Positions 1-5,041 of a stretch of 5,041 bases of DNA are shown piece by piece; the first letter of the stretch is position 1; every line of letters starts with the position of its first letter. The notes below the pieces were generated by a model. That model was given only the letters and a program-made list of their open reading frames with translations, was not told where the DNA came from and did not search any database. The stretch covers positions 1 through 5,041 of the forward strand of contig CAYMGQ010000051.1 in NCBI GenBank assembly GCA_964390055.1, read 5' to 3'. The translations under genes were made by a program, and so were the position numbers. This DNA comes from CAYMGQ01 sp964390055. GTDB taxonomy: Bacteria > Bacillota > Clostridia > Peptostreptococcales > Natronincolaceae.

Positions 1-7
1 AAGAGGA
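1..7 (+). promoter_or_regulatory. Ribosome binding site of the tail protein
   Basis: AAGAGGA lies nine bases before the ATG at 17. It decides the start, because the same reading frame has no stop between base 2 and the ATG. The spacing is good and the N-terminus fits the family, so I prefer 17 over a start outside the window. Confidence 0.7.
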
Positions 8-16
8 AGTGTTGTT

Positions 17-3000
17 ATGATAGCTATTTTAAACTCGGAATTACGAATGCGAGGAATAGTTAACAGAGTTATAGAGGCAAATTACAAAGAAACTTTAGCT
101 GGGGAAAAAGAAATAAATTTTACAGCTATTATTGACGACAAAATATTAGGTTTAGTTAACGATAATACTATATTCGCTTTGAATGACGATTATTTCGATA
201 CTTCCTTTTTGTTATATTCTCTAGAAGAAGGTTTATACACAATAGAGGTCGAAGCTGAACACGTATCATATAGGTTGAACAAAGAGCAATACCATATCGG
301 CAAGTTTGTAGCGGCTGGAACCCCGACGGAAGTATTAAATATGATTCTTGAAGGAACTGAATTTAGTGTTGGTACTGTAGAGTTTTCAGAACCTATGATA
401 TTTACACATATACAAAAAACAAGTAGACGCAAGATATTAATAGATTTCGTCAACCAGTTAGGTGGCGACATATTGTTCGACAAATTCAAAGTGAATATAC
501 TATCCCACAGGGGGTCTAGTGCTGTTAAATCTGTTTTGCCTGATAGAGATATACAAAAAATAAGTAAAACGGTAGACAAGTATTCGCTAGATGAAAATAG
601 TAATCCTACTATAACTTATATTTGCGAACCGGTTGCAAACCCGAAAAAGACATACGAATTAGGCGATGAGATACTAGTCGCAAATAAATTATTAAACATA
701 ACTCAACCGTTTCGAATTATTAGCATGTCGGTAAATCCTTATGATCAATCTACGTTGAAATTAACGTTCGGTAAGCAAGCTAAAGGATTAGATAAATCTA
801 TTAGGGACCTTGAATCCGCGACGAGTGAAAAAAGTGGAGTCGGAGCGAAGAGTGCTGGAGAACACGCTGAAATATTCAACGACTACGAACGCAACGTTGC
901 TGGGGGTATATATTCACACGCCAGTGGTCGCAATTCTAAAGCTATCGGTGATCATTCTATAGCTTCTGGACATGACGCTACCGCTACTGGAACAGGTAGT
1001 GTGGCTATAGGTAGTGCATACTCGAAGACATGGGAGCCAAACGTTGCGTCTTCCCCCGGACCTGTAGCTAGTGGGAACTATGCTATAGCGTTAGGTGTTA
1101 ACACCAAATCAGAGGGTGTATCTAGTGTAGCTATTGGGGGCGAGGCCTCGGATAATATAAACAGAGCTACCGTAGCTAGTGGAGATTACTCTGTGGCAAT
1201 CGGAGGAACTCAAGCCAAAGCTACTGGATACCGTTCCGTGGCAATCGGCGGGTATAACCCAACTGCGAGTGGTGATTATTCTACAGCAATAGGTAGTGCA
1301 AATCGAGCAATGGGTCCACAGTCTGTAGCGATAGGTTACGGTAATAAATGCAGAAACAACGATTCATATGCCGTTGGATATGACAACGATAACAATTCAT
1401 ATTTTGGCTTTGTCGCCGGGTATAACAATATTATTAACGGTGGAAGTACGAATATGGCATTGGGGTACAACTGTAAATCGTTAAATGGGTCTGCTATGGC
1501 GTGTTTCATGGCAGGTTATAGGAACGAAATTAACAGTGGGGGTGTTGGTAATACCGCTGTGGGGTATAAGAACGAAATCACAGGTGGTATGTCGTCATTG
1601 GTTTCTGGTTATGGTAACGTAATATCACAACAACATTCTGCTATATTGGGCGGAATGAACAACAATATACACAGTCAATCGAGCGGTATACTCGGTGGGT
1701 CCGATAACGAAATAACTGGCAACTCCTCGTATATGTCTATTATAGGCGGATACAAGAATAAAGTTAACAGACACGCGAGTTCTATCATTGGCGGAGACAA
1801 TAATACAAATAAAGGAATCGCCTCTGCTATAATAAGTGGTAGAGATAACGAGATATCGTCATTCATGTCAGACGGATCGTCTCCTCAAGAATTATCTGCT
1901 TACGATTCGTCTATAATTGGTGGATGCGACAACAAGTTTATAGAAGCCACTAACCAGTATGGCTCGCCTAGAACTAACAACACTTCTTCTATTATAGGCG
2001 GAAGTGGCAATCGAGTAGGAGTAAAAAGTGGAGAAGGTTCAGTTATATTGGGGGGTATTAATAATAAAATAGGCGGTTCTTATAATACTGTTACCGGTAA
2101 TAACTCTATATCCTATAGCGATAATCAATTTGTCATGGGTAAATTTAATATACAAGACGACGAAAGTCAATATGCGTTAATAGTTGGTGGAGGAACCTCC
2201 GATGAACGTAAAAATATTCTAACTCTAGATTGGGATGGTAATCTCGATATAAGTGGAGATATTACTGGAAGTGTAAATGGTAAATCACCATACGTTAGCG
2301 AAGATGACACCTGGATGGTCTATGACGATGAAACAAAAGAATGGATTGATTCTGGTATAATTGCTAGGGGTACGGACGGTAAGAGTGCTTATGAATCGGC
2401 TTTAGATAATGGATTTGAAGGAACCGTCGAAGAATGGTTAGATAGTCTGAAGGGTTCAAACGGCGAAGATGGAAAAACAGCTTATGAGGTAGCAATTCAA
2501 AATGGTTTCGTCGGCGATGAAAACGATTGGTTGGAGAGCCTCAAGGGACCCAAAGGAGATATTGGTTCTTCTGGTAAAACAGCTTATGAGGTAGCAGTCC
2601 AAAATGGATTTACCGGAACTGAGACCGAATGGTTGGAAAGTCTTAAAGGCCCCAAGGGAGATAAGGGCGACGATGGTGCGGGGACTGTAGTGGTCGATAA
2701 CCTAACATCTACGTCGACAACATCTGCTTTATCTGCAAATCAAGGTAGATTACTTGATGTTAATAAAGTAGATAAAGTAACAGGCAAGAGTTTATCAACG
2801 AATGATTTAACTAATTTGCTAAAGAGTAATTATGACACAGCTCACGCTAATAGTCATACCCACACAAACAAAACCGTGTTAGATGCCACTACAGCTAGCT
2901 ATACAACAACGTTGAATGCTAAACTCGCAGGCATTGCTGCAGGTGCCCAAGTAAATCAAAATGCATTCGCTAGGGTTGCAGTCGGTAGTACAACCCTTGT

Positions 3001-4336
3001 AGCAGACAGCGTATCCGATACATTAAACATTGTTGGTGGGTCTAACGTAACAGTTACTGGTACAGCTAGTAGCGACACTATGACTATTTCTGCAACGGAC
3101 ACTACTTACAGTAATGCGACTACTTTGACAGCAGGGTTGATGTCCGCGACAGATAAGAGTGTAGTAGATGATTGGAATACTAAAAAATCACGGTTTTTAA
3201 ATGGAACGAACACAAATGCTGTCCGTTTAAATACTAGCTCTAACAGTGCGAATGGGTCTCATTCTGTTGCCGGTGGGTATGATACCAGGGCATCGGGTAA
3301 CTACTCTACCGCTTTTGGTTTCGGATGTTCCGCCGCATTATATGGTTTTGCAGTGGGGAATGCATGTAAGGCACAAACCAACACCGGTGCTGTCGCAATG
3401 GGTGACCAGAACATCGCCAGCGGTAGGGGGGCGTGTGCTGTAGGTTCATCGACCACAGCCAGTGGTTCCCAATCATTTACAGCGAACAATTACACATCTG
3501 CAACAGCGTCATACTCGTCGGCTTTTGGGAATCGAACCACGGCAGGTGTTACTGGCGGCTTCGCAATCGGTAGCTATTCGAATGCTAATGGGCTGTATGC
3601 GTTCGCCGCTGGACATCGAACAGAGGCGTGGCAATACCAAACAGTATTAGGCAAATTCAACGCCACAGCCTACGGACCAACAATAACTAGCAGTACATCA
3701 GGCAACCCTCTAGTTATTGGAAAAGGCACGTCGACATCGGCACGAGCAAATTGTTTCAGAATTGAAACGAACGGAGCTGTCTATGCTACTGGTAATTTCA
3801 ATTCATCTGGTGCGGACTATGCAGAATATTTTGAATGGTTAGACGGAAACCCCGAAGACGAGGATAGGCGAGGTTTATTCGTCACCCTCGATGGCGAAAA
3901 AGTCTGTATCGCTAACGCTGGTGATGATTATATTTTAGGTGTCATATCAGCAAACGCCAGCGTCATAGGCGATAGTCACGAAGACCAATGGAACGGTATG
4001 TATATGTGTGACGTATACGGCTCGCCAATTTTAGAATGGGTTGAGGAACCAGCAGTTATAGATGACGATGGTAATGTAATACAAGAATCATACATGACGC
4101 AAACACAAAAATTAAACCCTGATTATGACCACACCAAGTCTTATACACCACGCTCACAGCGTAAAGAATGGGCAGTGGTCGGTCTTATGGGTAAATTGAT
4201 TGTGCGCGATGATGGTACTTGTCAAGTCAACAGTTACTGCTCTGTCTCTGATGGCGGCATCGCTACGTCGTCCGACACAGGGTACAGGGTACTGTCTAGG
4301 ATTGATGGAACACACATAAAAATTTTAATGAAATAA
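17..4336 (+). CDS. Phage tail hub / tail-spike protein with YadA-like repeats and C-terminal autoprocessing domain
   Basis: This 1,439-residue protein probably forms the trimeric, receptor-facing tip of a siphovirus tail. Residues 1-253 resemble the Prophage_tail hub family; examples are FDTSFLLYSLEEG, IEVEAEHVSYRLN and the closing LKLTFGK. Residues 293-690 are YadA-head-like repeats, ended by a GKFN cap at 708-711. Three G-K-(S/T)-A-Y-E repeats fill 788-889. A fibre shaft follows, with the ALSANQG motif, H947-T-H949 and KLAGIAAGAQVN. A second YadA-like block starts near 1075 and has its own GKFN at 1212-1215. Residues 1263-1439 match Peptidase_G2 chaperone domains (SGADYAEYFEWLDGNPED near their start, GYRVLSRIDGTHIKILMK at the end). 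No NlpC/P60, M23 or lysozyme domain is visible. The ATG at 17 follows an AAGAGGA site, and MIAILNSEL resembles family N-termini, but the frame stays open to the window's left edge. The docking and receptor roles are inferred from family knowledge; the receptor is unknown. Confidence 0.9.
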   Translation: MIAILNSELRMRGIVNRVIEANYKETLAGEKEINFTAIIDDKILGLVNDNTIFALNDDYFDTSFLLYSLEEGLYTIEVEAEHVSYRLNKEQYHIGKFVAAGTPTEVLNMILEGTEFSVGTVEFSEPMIFTHIQKTSRRKILIDFVNQLGGDILFDKFKVNILSHRGSSAVKSVLPDRDIQKISKTVDKYSLDENSNPTITYICEPVANPKKTYELGDEILVANKLLNITQPFRIISMSVNPYDQSTLKLTFGKQAKGLDKSIRDLESATSEKSGVGAKSAGEHAEIFNDYERNVAGGIYSHASGRNSKAIGDHSIASGHDATATGTGSVAIGSAYSKTWEPNVASSPGPVASGNYAIALGVNTKSEGVSSVAIGGEASDNINRATVASGDYSVAIGGTQAKATGYRSVAIGGYNPTASGDYSTAIGSANRAMGPQSVAIGYGNKCRNNDSYAVGYDNDNNSYFGFVAGYNNIINGGSTNMALGYNCKSLNGSAMACFMAGYRNEINSGGVGNTAVGYKNEITGGMSSLVSGYGNVISQQHSAILGGMNNNIHSQSSGILGGSDNEITGNSSYMSIIGGYKNKVNRHASSIIGGDNNTNKGIASAIISGRDNEISSFMSDGSSPQELSAYDSSIIGGCDNKFIEATNQYGSPRTNNTSSIIGGSGNRVGVKSGEGSVILGGINNKIGGSYNTVTGNNSISYSDNQFVMGKFNIQDDESQYALIVGGGTSDERKNILTLDWDGNLDISGDITGSVNGKSPYVSEDDTWMVYDDETKEWIDSGIIARGTDGKSAYESALDNGFEGTVEEWLDSLKGSNGEDGKTAYEVAIQNGFVGDENDWLESLKGPKGDIGSSGKTAYEVAVQNGFTGTETEWLESLKGPKGDKGDDGAGTVVVDNLTSTSTTSALSANQGRLLDVNKVDKVTGKSLSTNDLTNLLKSNYDTAHANSHTHTNKTVLDATTASYTTTLNAKLAGIAAGAQVNQNAFARVAVGSTTLVADSVSDTLNIVGGSNVTVTGTASSDTMTISATDTTYSNATTLTAGLMSATDKSVVDDWNTKKSRFLNGTNTNAVRLNTSSNSANGSHSVAGGYDTRASGNYSTAFGFGCSAALYGFAVGNACKAQTNTGAVAMGDQNIASGRGACAVGSSTTASGSQSFTANNYTSATASYSSAFGNRTTAGVTGGFAIGSYSNANGLYAFAAGHRTEAWQYQTVLGKFNATAYGPTITSSTSGNPLVIGKGTSTSARANCFRIETNGAVYATGNFNSSGADYAEYFEWLDGNPEDEDRRGLFVTLDGEKVCIANAGDDYILGVISANASVIGDSHEDQWNGMYMCDVYGSPILEWVEEPAVIDDDGNVIQESYMTQTQKLNPDYDHTKSYTPRSQRKEWAVVGLMGKLIVRDDGTCQVNSYCSVSDGGIATSSDTGYRVLSRIDGTHIKILMK
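893..1381 (+). repeat. YadA-head-like A-x-G repeat block 1 (protein-level repeat)
   Basis: Residues 293-455 repeat a unit of about 14 residues with the pattern S-x-A-I-G or A-S-G, for example HSIASGHDATATGTGSVAIG and YSVAIGG. This is the signature of YadA-like trimeric adhesin heads (Hep_Hag type), in which each unit forms one turn of a left-handed trimeric beta roll. Two non-repeat insertions interrupt the register: residues 334-352 (containing KTWEPNVASSPGP) and a shorter one around EASDNINRA. The repeats exist at the amino-acid level; the DNA of the units is diverged. Stalk formation is inferred from the family. Confidence 0.85.
1382..2086 (+). repeat. Asn-rich I-x-G-G-x-x-N variant repeat block (protein-level repeat)
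   Basis: From residue 456 the repeat changes. First come AGY/LGY/VGY/SGY units, each followed a few residues later by N-x-I or K-S. From residue 541 the unit is S-x-I-(I/L)-G-G-x-x-N-x-(I/V), for example SAILGGMNNNI, SIIGGYKNKV, SSIIGGDNN and SVILGGINNKI. The spacing suggests a beta roll like that of block 1, with asparagine ladders at the turns. Two loops break the register at about residues 615-632 and 641-655. It is probably a continuation of the same trimeric stalk in a variant repeat form. Confidence 0.8.
2378..2683 (+). repeat. Three tandem G-K-(S/T)-A-Y-E repeats with a collagen-like tail
   Basis: Units begin at residues 788, 819 and 853 and are 31, 34 and 37 residues long. The shared pattern is G-K-(S/T)-A-Y-E-x-A-x-x-N-G-F-x-G-x-x-x-(E/D)-W-L-x-S-L-K-G. 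The third unit ends in GPKGDKGDDGAG, a short run of collagen-like Gly-X-Y triplets. Units 2 and 3 share an identical 21-base stretch at 2474-2494 and 2576-2596, exactly 34 codons apart. Segments of this type are frequent in phage tail fibres and surface proteins of Gram-positive bacteria, usually beside collagen-like triplets. Their exact function is not known to me; a hinge or linker between the two head modules is an inference. Confidence 0.85.
3239..3643 (+). repeat. YadA-head-like A-x-G repeat block 2 (protein-level repeat)
   Basis: Residues 1075-1209 return to classic YadA-head units: HSVAGGYDTRASGNYSTAFG, GFAVGN, GAVAMGDQNIASGRGACAVG, SSAFGN, GGFAIGS and YAFAAGH. The block ends at TVLGKFN (GKFN at 1212-1215), the same cap that closes the first repeat region. 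It lies about 385 residues after the end of block 1 and directly before the segment leading into the self-cleaving domain, so it would form the distal part of the spike. Confidence 0.85.
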
Positions 4337-4341
4337 GAGGG
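4337..4341 (+). promoter_or_regulatory. Ribosome binding site of the 101-residue membrane protein
   Basis: GAGGG follows the TAA of the tail gene directly, and the extended site AAGAGGG overlaps that stop codon. Seven bases separate it from the ATG at 4349. The overlap suggests that both genes are read from one transcript with coupled translation. Confidence 0.75.
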
Positions 4342-4348
4342 ATAATAT

Positions 4349-4654
4349 ATGGAACAATGGATAGCTATGTTTGTCACTATAGTATGTTCTGTTATGGCGT
4401 CGAGTGGTTTCTGGGTTTTTATACAAAACCGTAAAGGTACTGACGACGCTAAAACCAGAATGTTGATGGGGTTGGGTCACGATCGTATAGTATATTTAGG
4501 TATGGAGTATCTTCAAAGAGGAGAAATTACTCAAGATGAGTTTGAAAATCTACACGATCACCTATATAAACCATATATAGAACTAGGTGGTAACGGTACA
4601 GCCAAACGCATCGTGCAAGAGGTTGAGCGTTTGCCTATTAGAAAACTACTATAA
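4349..4654 (+). CDS. Small membrane-anchored phage protein of the lysis region
   Basis: The 101-residue product has one predicted membrane span at about residues 4-26 (WIAMFVTIVCSVMASSGFWV), followed by a basic N-R-K that would keep the C-terminus in the cytoplasm. The soluble part (about 35-101) holds GHDRIVYLGMEYLQRG, an acidic helix-like stretch (TQDEFENLHD) and GGNGTAKRIVQEVERLPI. I recognise the layout from small proteins encoded between tail and holin genes in Firmicutes phages, often annotated as hypothetical or holin-like, but I know no tested function. The gene begins 12 bases after the tail gene stop and ends 29 bases before the holin start. A role in controlling holin timing, or as a second holin-like protein, is inferred from position only. 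There is no signal-peptidase site and no catalytic motif. Confidence 0.85.
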   Translation: MEQWIAMFVTIVCSVMASSGFWVFIQNRKGTDDAKTRMLMGLGHDRIVYLGMEYLQRGEITQDEFENLHDHLYKPYIELGGNGTAKRIVQEVERLPIRKLL

Positions 4655-4666
4655 CTTTTGAAAAGA

Positions 4667-4674
4667 GGGAGGGG
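4667..4674 (+). promoter_or_regulatory. Extended purine-rich ribosome binding site of the holin gene
   Basis: GGGAGGGG is preceded by AAGAG, giving a 12-base purine run with two overlapping Shine-Dalgarno-like cores. From the downstream core the spacing is nine bases to the ATG at 4684 and fifteen to the in-frame ATG at 4690, which favours the first start. Paired starts control some phage holins, but here both ATGs are only two codons apart. Confidence 0.65.
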
Positions 4675-4683
4675 TACGTACGA

Positions 4684-4902
4684 ATGAGAATGAGTAATAA
4701 AATATACGACACTCTTAAATGGATTGCACAATATCTTCTTCCGGCACTGGCAACTTTATATTTTGCATTAGCCGGCATATGGGGTCTTCCTTATGGCGAG
4801 CAAGTAGTCGGAACTATAACAGCCGTAGATACTTTCTTGGGTATAATGTTAGGATTTAGTTCGGCTCGGTATAGCAAAATTCAGACGTCGAAATCAAAAT
4901 GA
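4684..4902 (+). CDS. Phage holin, Dp-1 type
   Basis: This 72-residue protein should insert in the cytoplasmic membrane and open it at the end of infection, letting an endolysin reach the cell wall. It has two predicted membrane spans, at about residues 13-33 and 39-58, separated by the tight turn W-G-L-P-Y-G-E. Both ends carry basic residues (K6 and K12; R62, K65, K70, K72), consistent with both termini in the cytoplasm. The stretches ALATLYFALAGIWGLPYGEQ and TITAVDTFLGIMLG are characteristic of the small holin family named after streptococcal phage Dp-1, and the length is normal for that family. The start at 4684 gives M-R-M-S-N-K-I-Y-D, which resembles family N-termini. Translation ends with tandem TGA and TAA codons. 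Pore formation is family knowledge, not shown by this sequence. Confidence 0.9.
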   Translation: MRMSNKIYDTLKWIAQYLLPALATLYFALAGIWGLPYGEQVVGTITAVDTFLGIMLGFSSARYSKIQTSKSK

Positions 4903-5041
4903 TAATACATTCAAATAGTCAATAGACATAATATCGAGGTTGTAATAAGTGGTTGGGAGCGGTTAGAAACAATGTATGTAATTCATATATTGTTTCTACG
5001 CCATTCCTACATCTTATTTTATTTTTTACGCGAAAAGTACA
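4903..5041. other. Non-coding end of the window
   Basis: These 139 bases hold no supported gene on either strand. They contain a second in-frame stop just after the holin stop, the inverted repeat, and a T-rich tract. I found no convincing promoter. The endolysin gene that usually accompanies a holin is not present here. Confidence 0.7.
4964..4998 (+). terminator. Long inverted repeat after the holin gene, possible terminator
   Basis: Two 15-base arms (4964-4978 and 4984-4998) surround a five-base loop. Fourteen pairs are perfect and one is G-U in RNA. G4961 and G4962 could extend the stem with C5001 and C5002 if C4999 bulges. A T-rich tract begins about 15 bases after the stem (5014-5027) rather than directly after it, and the stem is AT-rich, so this is not a textbook intrinsic terminator. 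It could instead be an operator-like palindrome or an RNA processing site. The inverted repeat itself is certain; its function is not. Confidence 0.4.

Noticed and set aside
190..579. Minus-strand open frame of 129 codons inside the tail gene
   Set aside because: It lies wholly opposite the well-supported hub domain, has no recognisable motif, and is explained as a shadow of that gene.
1094..1105. Perfect 12-base palindrome GGTGTTAACACC
   Set aside because: It lies inside coding sequence in a protein repeat, is single, and is plausibly chance.
2189..2204. Internal GGAGG followed by ATG, resembling an internal start
   Set aside because: The ATG is out of frame with the tail protein and its frame stops after six codons.
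3246..3650. Overlapping short open frames on both strands in the second repeat block
   Set aside because: They are by-products of the repetitive Gly/Ala/Ser codons; the main frame carries clear YadA-like repeats.
17..3800. Rise in GC from the hub domain (about 28% in sampled lines) to the repeat blocks (about 45-57%) as a sign of transfer
   Set aside because: Both repeat blocks are rich in Gly and Ala, whose codons are GC-rich, so amino-acid composition can explain the difference.
17..4336. Diversity-generating retroelement target in the tail protein
   Set aside because: No reverse transcriptase, template repeat or adenine-mutated repeat pair is visible, and the C-terminus is a Peptidase_G2-type domain rather than a variable lectin fold.
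4522..4564. EF-hand-like pattern (G-E-I-T-Q-D-E-F) in the 101-residue protein
   Set aside because: The Asp-rich calcium loop that should precede it is missing; the likeness is limited to a few residues.
4906..4934. Possible promoter (TACATT, 17 bases, TAATAT) after the holin gene
   Set aside because: The -35 match is poor and AT-rich DNA gives such hits by chance.
4972..5041. ATG at 4972 with a frame open to the window end (starts M-Y-V-I-H-I-L-F-L-R)
   Set aside because: The start sits inside the hairpin arm, the nearest GGGAG is 12 bases upstream, and the short product resembles no endolysin start. An AT-rich non-coding stretch explains it better, though it cannot be excluded without the downstream sequence.

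Overview
The window looks like the end of a tail module followed by the start of a lysis module, from a siphovirus-type phage or prophage of a Gram-positive host. A Clostridia-like Firmicute is the best guess. The reasons are a Prophage_tail-type hub domain, a Peptidase_G2-type C-terminus, a holin of the phage Dp-1 type, strong purine-rich Shine-Dalgarno sites, and a DNA composition that is AT-rich outside the glycine-rich repeats. I cannot name the host genus, or tell a free phage from a prophage. No bacterial gene, integrase or attachment site is visible.

Layout. All genes are on the + strand and tightly spaced. Bases 17-4336 encode one 1,439-residue tail protein. Its modules in order are: a tail-hub domain (about 1-253); a linker; a long YadA-head-like repeat region (about 293-690) that shifts from classic A-x-G repeats to an I-x-G-G-x-x-N form; a GKFN cap with a strand/turn (708 to about 755); three G-K-(S/T)-A-Y-E repeats merging into a short collagen-like stretch (788-889); a fibre shaft with an H-x-H motif (890 to about 1045); a second YadA-head-like block with its own GKFN cap (about 1075-1260); and a Peptidase_G2-like autoprocessing chaperone domain (about 1263-1439). 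Bases 4349-4654 encode a 101-residue single-span membrane protein. Bases 4684-4902 encode a 72-residue two-span holin of the Dp-1 type. The last 139 bases are non-coding and contain a long inverted repeat.

How the parts fit together. The large protein probably forms the trimeric tip of the tail: the N-terminus docks in the baseplate hub, the repeats project as a long stalk, and the C-terminal domain drives trimer folding and is then cut off. The two small membrane proteins would act at the end of infection, when the holin permeabilises the membrane. No endolysin is visible; it probably lies downstream of the window.

I found no wholly new system. The most unusual object is the tail protein, which carries two successive head-and-cap modules and fuses a hub domain, a stalk and a self-cleaving chaperone in one reading frame. 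Family names come from recognising sequence patterns, not from a database search.
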